Origin: Siphonodentalium dalli
Taxonomy: Eukaryota > Mollusca > Scaphopoda > Gadilida > Siphonodentaliidae
Direction of reading: 5' to 3'
Length of the DNA stretch: 64,000 nucleotides
NCBI GenBank assembly: GCA_032622095.1
Contig: CP136064.1
Span: forward strand, 5,635,512 to 5,699,511
A program made the position numbers and the translations under genes. Positions within the stretch are counted from its first letter, which is position 1. Every line of letters starts with the position of its first letter. Below the pieces are notes generated by a model that ran no database searches, was not told the origin of the DNA, and saw only the letters and a program-made list of their open reading frames with translations. Positions 53,425-64,000 of the stretch are shown one piece after another.

Positions 53425-53904
53425 TTCCATTCCCATATACAGCAGCAATATACCAGCTGTGGCTCTCGGGTCTAAAGCACACGCTAATCTTACGGATGCG
53501 TTTTTTGTCTGTGTGGTTGATGTGAACCTTAATCTTTATTTATTGTGCTAAGGGACAGCCGATCAATATACCGTACATTTCTATTCATTACCGTAAGAAG
53601 TATATTGACGTTCTAAGAAGCACCAGTGTCTATAATTCACTCATGCACTATTTATTTGTGAATGGCTCAGAATGGCGCGACTGAATAAGACTGACAGTGA
53701 AGCTGGTTCCCATCCATGTGATTTAGCCCTGAGATAGCCATATCGAGATCTATTTACTTCTTAATTCTCTCTCTGGAGGCTCTAGCTGTTCTTGTCCAGT
53801 TCTGCAGTACTTGGTCTCCCTAGTTTAATTAAGATGGTATTATCAAGCAGAACCTCATTGGTTCAAAGGGACTTATTCTTTTCTATGGCCTGAGTGTTAA
53901 TGTT
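53425..53904. other. Unassigned intronic sequence
   Basis: No repeat or gene recognised. Confidence 0.4.
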
Positions 53905-54064
53905 GGAAATAGTGTGTATGGCATTTGCATAATGAGGTCCCCAGAGGGTGAATTTAGTGATGCTACCTCGCAAGGTGAGCTGGTATCACAAATTCATCCT
54001 CTGGGGACCTCATTCTGCTTGGGCCTCATCTTCTGGCAAATGTCAGACACACTATTTCCAGGCT
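53905..54064. mobile_element. Family A MITE, short
   Basis: GTTGGAAATAGTGTGTATGG to CAGACACACTATTTCCAGGC. One complete hairpin plus a GGGCCTCATCTTCTGG remnant of the interior. Confidence 0.8.
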
Positions 54065-54080
54065 GGCATATACTCATGTG

Positions 54081-54335
54081 AAAGCCTGGAAATAGTGTGT
54101 CTGTCATTTGCAGAATGAGGGTCCCCAGAGGGTGAATTTAGTGATGCTACCCCGCACAGCGGGCTAGCATCACCAAATTCAACCTCTGGGGACCACATTC
54201 TGCTTACACCTCAGCAGAATGAGGTTCCCAGAGGGTGAATTTGGTGATGCTAGCCCGCTATGTGGGGTAGCATCACTAAATTCACCCTCTGGGGACCTCA
54301 TTCTGCCAATGACAGGCACACTATTTCAAGGCTTG
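54081..54335. mobile_element. Family A MITE, double-hairpin form
   Basis: AAAGCCTGGAAATAGTG to CACTATTTCAAGGCTTG, with both hairpins joined by TTACACCTCAGC. No exact flanking octamer. Confidence 0.85.
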
Positions 54336-54379
54336 ATGACTATTTTTACCAAGTGCATCTCCTAGACTCCATAGTAATG

Positions 54380-54526
54380 GGTGAAATTATAAAATTGTTA
54401 AAGAATACAAGAAAAAATTATTAAAATTGTAAAAAATTGTTAGGCCAATGCATTCTCTTATATATGCGAGGCGACCTATGGTCGACTCGCATATATAAGA
54501 GAATGCATTGGCACAGGGTAAAAAAT
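54380..54526 (+). mobile_element. Family F, right half
   Basis: GTGAAATTATAAAATTG, TTAGGCCAATGCATTCTC, one core and GGCACAGGGTAAAAAATA. Confidence 0.8.
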
Positions 54527-54531
54527 ATAAT

Positions 54532-54653
54532 ATAATCGACTCCTTACTGAGAGCTTTCCAATGAATAGCAACAAGCCATATGTCTGACTAAATCCTGAAA
54601 AGTTACCCATAATTCTGCTGTGGTTAAGGAGTCGATTATTTAGGGCATTACTG
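54532..54653 (+). mobile_element. Family B MITE, left arm deleted
   Basis: AATCGACTCCTTACTGAGAG, then the full right arm to TTAGGGCATTACTG and TA. Confidence 0.85.
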
Positions 54654-54774
54654 TAACGAGCTAAGATGTATAATCCGATTAAGTGCCCCTCAAATACTAT
54701 TTATTTGGATTCGGGGGAAAAATATTTGATTCGAGTAACCCACTTATTAAAGTTATTAGATATTTCACCATCTA

Positions 54775-55290
54775 GACTTATTTGTGGCCCAGTAAAAAGT
54801 TGACGAGTCGACGGCCTTGGACTGAATTGCAGATGAAGATGGATCACTCTAAAATCAAGAGGCTTTGTTTTGATAATAAGGCCAAATTTTGTTGAACAAC
54901 ATGTTGATAAATAACACGTTTCAGGGAAATTGTATACTATTCAGTAATGCCCTAATTAATTGACTTCTTAACCACAGCAGAATTATGGGTAACTTTTCTG
55001 GATTTAGTCGGAAATATGGCTTGTTGCCATTCATCGGAAAGCTCTCGGCTAGAGCTTTCCGATGAATGGCAACAAGCCATATTTCCGACTAAATCCTGAA
55101 AAGTTACCCATAATTCTGATGTGGTTAAGAAGTCAATTAATTAGGGCATTACTATAGTTGACAGCGTTATTAGCATTATTTTTGGGCAATTAATCGATTC
55201 TGATACTAAATCGGCATTTCTAAAAATGTTGTTATTGGAATCTGGTTATATGGGGACCATTGAATCTGATTGAGTACCTTTAAGTACATG
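54775..55290 (+). repeat. Duplicated block, copy with B inserted
   Basis: Repeats 50055-50360 (TGGCCCAGTAAAAAGTTGAC, GATGAAGATGGATCACTC, GTTGACAGCGTTATTAGC, TTTCTAAAAATGTTGTTATT) with B at the TATAG. Confidence 0.85.
54942..55154. mobile_element. Family B MITE at a site empty in its duplicate
   Basis: CAGTAATGCCCTAATTAAT to AATTAGGGCATTACTA; turn GCTCTCGGCTAGAGC. Left TA now reads TT and the last G reads A. The duplicate block has GATACTATAGTTGAC without insertion. Confidence 0.9.
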
Positions 55291-55340
55291 TGGCTAAACC
55301 TTGCTATTATCTGAGTATTCCGGCGAATGAAGAATAGAAC

Positions 55341-55469
55341 CAAGCCTTGAAATAGCGTGTCTGTCATTTGCAGAATGAGGTCCCCAGAGGGTGAATTTAG
55401 TGATGCTACCCCGCATAGCGGGCTAGCATCACCAAATTCGCCCTCTGGGAACCTCATTCTGCTTACACC
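55341..55469. mobile_element. Family A MITE, cut by the 42-bp array
   Basis: CAAGCCTTGAAATAGCG to CCTCATTCTGCTTACACC. In the two-hairpin copies this is followed by TCAGCAGAATGAGG; here the 42-bp array begins at exactly that point. Confidence 0.85.
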
Positions 55470-58400
55470 GTGAGAGACGGGTTAACAGTGGCTGAATGGG
55501 AGAATCTATTGGTGAGAGACGGGTTAACAGTGGCTGAATGGGAGAATCTATTGGTGAGAGACGGGTTAACAGTGGCTGAATGGGAGAATCTATTGGTGAG
55601 AGACGGGTTAACAGTGGCTGAATGGGAGAATCTATTGGTGAGAGACGTGTTAACAGTGAATGAATGGGAGAATCTATTGGTGAGAGACGGGTTAACAGAG
55701 GCTGAATGAGAGAATCTATTGGTGAGAGACGGGTTAACAGTGGCTGAATGGGAGAATCTATTGGTGAGAGACGGGTTAACAGTGGCTGAATGGGAGAATC
55801 TATTGGTGAGAGACGGGTTAACAGTGGCTGAATGGGAGAATCTATTGGTGAGAGACGGGTTAACAGTGGCTGAATGGGAGAATCTATTGAGGCGAGAGCG
55901 GGTTAACAGTGGCTGAATGGGAGAATCTATTGAGGCGAGAGCGGGTTAACAGTGGCTGAATGGGAGAATCTATTGAGGCGGGAGCGGGTTAACAGTGGCT
56001 GAATGGGAGAATCTATTGGTGAGAGACGGGTTAACAGTGGCTGAATGGGAGAATCTATTGGTGAGAGACGGGTTAACAGTGGCTGAATGGGAGAATCTAT
56101 TGAGGCGAGAGCGGGTTAACAGTGGCTGAATGGGAGAATCTATTGAGGCGAGAGCGGGTTAACAGTGGCTGAATGGGAGAATCTATTGAGGCGAGAGCGG
56201 GTTAACAGTGGCTGAATGGGAGAATCTATTGGTGAGAGACGGGTTAACAGTGACTGAATGGGAGAATCTATTGGTGAGAGACGGGTTAACAGTGAATGAA
56301 TGGGAGAATCTATTGGTGAGAGACGGGTTAACAGTGGCTGAATGGGAGAATCTATTGGTGAGAGACGGGTTAACAGTGGCTGAATGGGAGAATCTATTGG
56401 TGAGAGACGGGTTAACAGTGGCTGAATGGGAGAATCTATTGGTGAGAGACGGGTTAACAGTGAATGAATGGGAGAATCTATTGGTGAGAGACGGGTTAAC
56501 AGTGGCTGAATGGGAGAATCTATTGGTGAGAGACGGGTTAACAGTGACTGAATGGGAGAATCTATTGGTGAGAGACGGGTTAACAGTGACTGAATGGGAG
56601 AATCTATTGGTGAGAGACGAGTTAACAGTGGCTGAATGGGAGAATCTATTGGTGAGAGACGGGTTAACAGTGACTGAATGGGAGAATCTATTGGTGAGAG
56701 ACGGGTTAACAGTGAATGAATGGGAGAATCTATTGGTGAGAGACGGGTTAACAGTGGCTGAATGGGAGAATCTATTGGTGAGAGACGGGTTAACAGTGAA
56801 TGAATGGGAGAATCTATTGGTGAGAGACGGGTTAACAGTGGCTGAATGGGAGAATCTATTGGTGAGAGACGGGTTAACAGTGGGTGAATGGGAGAATCTA
56901 TTGGTGAGAGACGGGTTAACAGTGAATGAATGGGAGAATCTATTGGTGAGAGACGGGTTAACAGTGGCTGAATGGGAGAATCTATTGGTGAGAGACGGGT
57001 TAACAGTGGCTGAATGGGAGAATCTATTGGTGAGAGACGGGCTAACAGTGGCTGAATGGGAGAATCTATTGGTGAGAGACGGGTTAACAGTGGCTGAATG
57101 GGAGAATCTATTGGTGAGAGACGGGTTAACAGTGAATGAATGGGAGAATCTATTGGTGAGAGACGGGTTAACAGTGGCTGAATGGGAGAATCTATTGGTG
57201 AGAGACGGGTTAACAGTGGCTGAATGGGAGAATCTATTGGTGAGAGACGGGTTAACAGTGGCTGAATGGGAGAATCTATTGGTGAGAGACGGGTTAACAG
57301 TGAATGAATGGGAGAATCTATTGGTGAGAGACGGGTTAACAGTGGCTGAATGGGAGAATCTATTGGTGAGAGACGGGTTAACAGTGGCTGAATGGGAGAA
57401 TCTATTGAGGCGAGAGCGGGTTAACAGTGGCTGAATGTGAGAATCTATTGGTGAGAGACGGGTTAACAGTGGCTGAATGGGAGAATCTATTGAGGTGAGA
57501 GACGGGTTAACAGTGGCTGAATGGGAGAATCTATTGGTGAGAGACGGGTTAACAGTGGCTGAATGGGAGAATCTATTGAGGCGAGAGCGGGTTAACAGTG
57601 GCTGAATGGGAGAATCTATTGGTGAGAGACGGGTTAACAGTGAATGAATGGGAGAATCTATTGGTGAGAGACGGGTTAACAGTGGCTGAATGGGAGAATC
57701 TATTGGTGAGAGACGGGTTAACAGTGGCTGAATGGGAGAATATATTGGTGAGAGACGGGTTAACAGTGACTGAATGGGAGAATGTATTGGTGAGAGACGG
57801 GTTAACAGTGGCTGAATGGGAGAATCTATTGGTGAGAGACGGGTTAATAGTGGCTGAATGGGAGAATCTATTGGTGAGAGACGGGTTAACAGTGGCTGAA
57901 TGGGAGAATCTATTGAGGTGAGAGACGGGTTAATAGTGGCTGAATGGGAGAATCTATTGGTGAGAGACGGGTTAACAGTGGCTGAATGGGAGAATATATT
58001 GGTGAGAGACGGGTTAACAGTGACTGAATGTGAGAATCTATTGGTGAGAGACGGGTTAACAGTGGCTGAATGGGAGAATCTATTGGTGAGAGACGGGTTA
58101 ACAGTGGCTGAATGGGAGAATATATTGGTGAGAGACGGGTTAACAGTGACTGAATGGGAGAATGTATTGGTGAGAGACGGGTTAACAGTGACTGAATGGG
58201 AGAATCTATTGGTGAGAGACGGGTTAACAGTGGCTGAATGGGAGAATCTATTGGTGAGAGACGCGTTAACAGTGGCTGAATGGGAGAATCTATTGGTGAG
58301 AGACGAGTTAACAGTGGCTGAATGGGAGAATCTATTGGTGAGAGACGGGTTAACAGTGAATGAATGGGAGAATCTATTGGTGAGAGACGGGTTAACAGTG

Positions 58401-61400
58401 GCTGAATGGGAGAATCTATTGGTGAGAGGCGGGTTAACAGTGAATGAATGGGAGAATCTATTGGTGAGAGACGGGTTAACAGTGGCTGAATGGGAGAATC
58501 TATTTGTGAGAGACGGGTTAACAGTGGCTGAATGGGAGAATCTATTGGTGAGAGACGGGTTAACAGTGGCTGAATGGGAGAATCTATTGGTGAGAGACGG
58601 GTTAACAGTGAATGAATGGGAGAATCTATTGGTGAGAGACGGGTTAACAGTGGGTGAATGGGAGAATCTATTGGTGAGAGACGGGTTAACAGTGGCTGAA
58701 TGGGAGAATCTATTGGTGAGAGACGGGTTAACAGTGGCTGAATGGGAGAATCTATTGGTGAGAGACGGGTTAACAGTGGCTGAATGGGAGAATCTATTGG
58801 TGAGAGACAGGTTAACAGTGGCTGAATGGGAGAATCTATTGGTGAGAGACGGGTTAACAGTGGCTGAATGGGAGAATCTATTGGTGAGAGACGGTTAACA
58901 GTGGCTGAATGGGAGAATCTATTGGTGAGAGACGGTTAACAGTGGCTGAATGGGAGAATCTATTGGTGAGAGACGGTTAACAGTGGCTGAATGGGAGAAT
59001 CTATTGGTGAGAGACGGTTAACAGTGGCTGAATGGGAGAATCTATTGGTGAGAGACGGGTTAACAGTGAATGAATGGGAGAATCTATAAGTGAGAGACGG
59101 GTTAACAGTGGCTGAATGGGAGAATCTATTGGTGAGAGACGGTTAACAGTGGCTGAATGGGAGAATCTATTGGTGAGAGACGGGTTAACAGTGAATGAAT
59201 GGGAGAATCTATTGGTGAGAGACGGGTTAACAGTGGCTGAATGGGAGAATCTATTGGTGAGAGACGGGTTAACAGTGGCTGAATGGGAGAATCTATTGGT
59301 GAGAGACGGTTAACAGTGGCTGAATGGGAGAATCTATTGGTGAGAGACGGGTTAACAGTGAATGAATGGGAGAATCTATTGGTGAGAGACGGGTTAACAG
59401 TGGCTGAATGGGAGAATCTATTGGTGAGAGACGGGTTAACAGTGGCTGAATGGGAGAATCTATTGGTGAGAGACGGGTTAACAGTGGCTGAATGGGAGAA
59501 TCTATTGGTGAGAGACGGGTTAACAGTGGCTGAATGGGAGAATCTATTGGTGAGAGACGGGTTAACAGTGGCTGAATGGGAGAATCTATTGGTGAGAGAC
59601 GGGTTAACTGTGGCTGAATGGGAGAATCTATTGGTGAGTGACGGGTTAACAGTGGCTGAATGGGAGAATCTATTGGTGAGAGACGGGTTAACAGTGGCTG
59701 AATGGGAGAATCTATTGGTGAGAGACGGGTTAACAGTGGCTGAATGGGAGAATCTATTGGTGAGAGACGGGTTAACAGTGGCTGAATGGGAGAATCTATT
59801 GGTGAGAGACGGGTTAACAGTGGCTGAATGGGAGAATCTATTGGTGAGAGACGGGTTAACAGTGGCTGAATGGGAGAATCTATTGGTGAGAGACGGGTTA
59901 ACTGTGGCTGAATGGGAGAATCTATTGGTGAGAGACGGGTTAACAGTGGCTGAATGGGAGAATCTATTGGTGAGAGACGGGTTAACAGTGGCTGAATGGG
60001 AGAATCTATTGGTGAGAGACGGGTTAACAGTGGCTGAATGGGAGAATCTATTGGTGAGAGACGGGTTAACAGTGGCTGAATGGGAGAATCTATTGGTGAG
60101 AGACGGGTTAACAGTGACTGAATGGGAGAATCTATTGGTGAGAGACGTGTTAACAGTGAATGAATGGGAGAATCTATTGGTGAGAGACGGGTTAACAGTG
60201 GCTGAATGGGAGAATCTATTGGTGAGAGACGGGTTAACAGTGACTGAATGGGAGAATCTATTGGTGAGAGACGTGTTAACAGTGAATGAATGGGAGAATC
60301 TATTGGTGAGAGACGGGTTAACAGTGGCTGAATGGGAGAATCTATTGGTGAGAGACGGGTTAACAGTGGCTGAATGGGAGAATCTATTGGTGAGAGACGT
60401 GTTAACAGTGGCTGAATGGGAGAATCTATTGGTGAGAGACGGGTTAACAGTGGCTGAATGGGAGAATCTATTGGTGAGAGACGGGTTAACAGTGGCTGAA
60501 TGGGAGAATCTATTGGTGAGAGACGGGTTAACAGTGGCTGAATGGGAGAATCTATTGGTGAGAGACGGGTTAACAGTGGCTGAATGGGAGAATCTATTGG
60601 TGAGAGACGGGTTAACAGTGGCTGAATGGGAGAATCTATTGGTGAGAGACGGGTTAACAGTGGCTGAATGGGAGAATCTATTGGTGAGAGACGGGTTAAC
60701 AGTGGCTGAATGGGAGAATCTATTGGTGAGAGACGGGTTAACAGTGGCTGAATGGGAGAATCTATTGGTGAGAGACGGGTTAACAGTGGCTGAATGGGAG
60801 AATCTATTGGTGAGAGACGGGTTAACAGTGGCTGAATGGGAGAATCTATTGGTGAGAGACGGGTTAACAGTGAATGAATGGGAGAATCTATTGGTGAGAG
60901 ACGCGTTAACAGTGAATGAATGGGAGAATCTATTGGTGAGAGACGCGTTAACAGTGAATGAATGGGAGAATCTATTGGTGAGAGACGGGTTAACAGTGGC
61001 TGAATGGGAGAATCTATTGGTGAGAGACGCGTTAACAGTGGCTGAATGGGAGAATCTATTGGTGAGAGACGCGTTAACAGTGAATGAATGGGAGAATCTA
61101 TTGGCGAGAGACGGGTTAACAGTGGCTGAATGGGAGAATCTATTGGTGAGAGACGGGTTAACAGTGAATGAATGAGAGAATCTATTGGCGAGAGACGGGT
61201 TAACAGTGGCTGAATGGGAGAATCTATTGGTGAGAGACGCGTTAACAGTGAATGAATGAGAGAATCTATTGGTGAGAGACGGGTTAACAGTGGCTGAATG
61301 GGAGAATCTATTGGTGAGAGACGGGTTAACAGTGGCTGAATGGGTGAATCTATTGGTGAGAGACGGGTTAACAGTGGCTGAATGGGAGAATCTATTGGTG

Positions 61401-64000
61401 AGAGACGCGTTAACAGTGAATGAATGGGAGAATCTATTGGTGAGAGACGGGTTAACAGTGGCTGAATGGGAGAATCTATTGGTGAGAGACGGGTTAACAG
61501 TGGCTGAATGGGAGAATCTATTGGTGAGAGACGGGTTAACAGTGGCTGAATGGGAGAATCTATTGGTGAGAGACGGGTTAACAGTGAATGAATGGGAGAA
61601 TCTATTGGTGAGAGACGGGTTAACAGTGGCTGAATGGGAGAATCTATTGGTGAGAGGCGGGTTAACAGTGGCTGAATGGGAGAATCTATTGGTGAGAGAC
61701 GGGTTAACAGTGGCTGAATGGGAGAATCTATTGGTGAGAGGCGGGTTAACAGGGGCTGAATGGGAGAATCTATTGGTGAGAGACGGGTTAACAGTGGCTG
61801 AATGGGAGAATCTATTGGTGAGAGACGGGTTAACAGTGGCTGAATGGGAGAATCTATTGGTGACAGACGGGTTAACAGTGGCTGAATGGGAGAATCTATT
61901 GGTGAGAGGCGGGTTAACAGTGGCTGAATGGGAGAATCTATTGGTGAGAGACGGGTTAACAGTGGCTGAATGGGAGAATCTATTGGTGAGAGACGGGTTA
62001 ACAGTGGCTGAATGGGAGAATCTATTGGTGAGAGACGGGTTAACAGTGAATGAATGGGAGAATCTATTGGTGAGAGACGGGTTAACAGTGGCTGAATGGG
62101 AGAATGTATTGGTGAGAGACGGGTTAACAGTGGCTGAATGGGAGAATCTATTGGTGAGAGACGGGTTAACAGCGGCTGAATGGGAGAATCTATTGGTGAG
62201 AGACGGGTTAACAGAGGCTGAATGGGAGAATCTATTGGTGAGAGACAGGTTAACAGTGGCTGAATGGGAGAATCTATTGGTGAGAGACGGGTTAACAGAG
62301 GCTGAATGGGAGAATCTATTGGTGAGAGACGGGTTAACAGTGAATGAATGGGAGAATCTATTGGTGAGAGACGGGTTAACAGTGAATGAATGGGAGAATG
62401 TATTGGTGAGAGACGGGTTAACAGTGGCTGAATGGGAGAATCTATTGGTGAGAGACGGGTTAACAGTGGCTGAATGGGAGAATCTATTGGTGAGAGACGG
62501 GTTAACAGTGAATGAATGGGAGAATCTAATGAGGCGAGAGACGGGTTAACAGTGGCTGAATGGGAGAATCTATTGGTGAGAGACGGGTTAACAGTGGCTG
62601 AATGGGAGAATCTATTGATGAGAGACGGGTTAACAGTGAATGAATGGGAGAATCTATTGGTGAGAGACGTGTTAACAGTGGCTGAATGGGAGAATCTATT
62701 GGTGAGAGACGTGTTAACAGTGGCTGAATGGGAGAATCTATTGGTGAGAGACGGGTTAACAGTGGCTGAATGGGAGAATCTATTGGTGAGAGACGGGTTA
62801 ACAGTGAATGAATGTGAGAATCTATTGGTGAGAGACGGGTTAACAGTGTCTGAATGGGAGAATCTATTGGTGAGAGACGGGTTAACAGTGGCTGAATGGG
62901 AGAATCTATTGGTGAGAGACGGGTTAACAGTGGCTGAATGGGAGAATCTATTGGTGAGAGACGGGTTAACAGTGAATGAATGTGAGAATCTATTGGTGAG
63001 AGACGGGTTAACCGTGAATGAATGGGAGAATCTATTGGTGAGAGACGGGTTAACAGTGGCTGAATGGGAGAATCTATTGGTGAGAGACGGGTTAACAGTG
63101 AATGAATGGGAGAATCTATTGGTGAGAGACGGGTTAACAGTGGCTGAATGGGAGAATCTATTGGTGAGAGACGGGTTAACAGTGGCTGAATGGGAGAATC
63201 TATTGGTGAGTGACGGGTTAACAGTGGCTGAATGGGAGAATCTATTGGTGAGAGACGGGTTAACAGTGGCTGAATGGGAGAATCTATTGGTGAGAGACGG
63301 GTTAACAGTGGCTGAATGGGAGAATCTATTGGTGAGAGACGGGTTAACAGTGGCTGAATGGGAGAATCTATTGGTGAGAGACGGGTTAACAGTGGCTGAA
63401 TGGGAGAATCTATTGGTGAGAGACGGGTTAACAGTGGCTGAATGGGAGAATCTATTGGTGAGAGACGGGTTAACAGTGGCTGAATGGGAGAATCTATTGG
63501 TGAGAGACGGGTTAACAATGGCTGAATGGGAGAATCTATTGGTGAGAGACGGGTTAACAGTGGCTGAATGGGAGAATCTATTGGTGAGAGACGGGTTAAC
63601 AGTGGCTGAATGGGAGAATCTATTGGTGAGAGACGGGTTAACAATGGCTGAATGGGAGAATCTATTGGTGAGAGACGGGTTAACAGTGGCTGAATGAGAG
63701 AATCTATTGGTGAGAGACGGGTTAACAGTGGCTGAATGAGAGAATCTATTGGTGAGTGACGGGTTAACAGTGGCTGAATGGGAGAATCTATTGGTGAGAG
63801 ACGGGTTAACAGTGGCTGAATGGGAGAATCTATTGGTGAGAGACGAGTTAACAGTGGCTGAATGGGAGAATCTATTGGTGAGAGACGGGTTAACAGTGGC
63901 TGAATGGGAGAATCTATTGATGAGAGACGGGTTAACAGTGGCTGAATGGGAGAATCTATTGGTGAGAGACGGGTTAACAGTGGCTGAATGGGAGAATCTA
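55470..64000. repeat. 42-bp minisatellite, about 203 units, open at window end
   Basis: Unit GGTGAGAGACGGGTTAACAG then TGGCTGAATGGGAGAATCTATT. Most units differ only at GGCT/GAAT/GACT after AGT. Because 42 is divisible by three, one plus frame reads VRDGLTVAEWENLL per unit for long stretches; the minus strand is also open (LTRLSPIDSPIQPL). Several units have one-base deletions (GAGACGGTTAAC, 58890-59300), added or changed bases (GAGGCGAGAGCGGG, 55890-56200) or TGA from TGG (61170, 61257, 63697). There is no start context, splice site or unique coding sequence next to it. I read it as non-coding DNA. Confidence 0.95.

Noticed and set aside
59283-61175. Plus-strand 630-codon repetitive ORF as a real protein
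   Set aside because: No unique flanking coding sequence or splice sites, frameshifting units and internal TGA codons in neighbouring blocks, and an ATG that is just part of GAATGGG in each unit.
62526-63644. Minus-strand 372-codon ORF rich in Ser, Pro and Ile
   Set aside because: Antisense reading of the 42-bp minisatellite; period divisible by three keeps any stop-free frame open.

Overview
The window is animal nuclear DNA: AT-rich, almost free of long ORFs, with one exon bounded by GT/AG splice sites and dense small transposons, a tRNA-derived SINE and minisatellites. The exon belongs to a neuronal-type syntaxin. Its protein and the general repeat style fit a marine invertebrate, most likely a mollusc; that placement is an inference and no species is claimed.

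The only coding sequence I can support is one 100-bp exon at 14877-14976 (+). It encodes 33 residues matching the first regulatory helix of syntaxin-1, with a good acceptor and a GTAAGT donor. I found no exon before or after it, so the window reads as two large introns of this gene: at least 14.9 kb upstream and at least 49 kb downstream. No transposase or reverse transcriptase is intact.

The rest is repeat. Letter names are mine. A: hairpin-ended MITE, CAAGCCTTG ends, 8-bp target duplications. B: near-palindromic foldback MITE, CAGTAATGC ends, TA duplications, about 22 copies. C, D and E: TTAA-flanked elements. F: 35-bp perfect terminal repeats. C, D, E and F share the same internal palindrome around CTCTTATATATGCGA. 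G, H, J and K: small inverted-repeat elements. I: a dispersed repeat that seeds tandem arrays. L: hAT-like. N: TA-flanked. There are also a hAT MITE with a perfect 8-bp duplication (8811-9385) and a SINE nested in an A element (35754-36052).

Layout: 1-3.3 kb, 51-bp array, A, B, 25-bp array. 4.4-8.6 kb, composite with 0.68-kb inverted arms. 8.8-14.8 kb, hAT MITE, E/D, A, N and a three-copy local duplication. 14.9 kb, the exon. 15-21.5 kb, degenerate GGCTGCCAGCAGCC repeats, B, C, F. 21.8-24.5 kb, 38-bp array. 25-43.7 kb, nested I, L, B, C, D, E, A elements and 49-, 32-, 20- and 68-bp arrays. 43.7-49.1 kb, two-copy direct duplication of about 2.2 kb. 49.4-55.5 kb, further A, B, C, F, N copies. 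55.47 kb to the end, at least 8.5 kb of a 42-bp minisatellite.

Nesting gives a relative chronology: A predates the SINE and N; B predates C, D and H; E predates B and D; L predates B and C. Several insertions can be checked against an empty copy of the same site inside the window.
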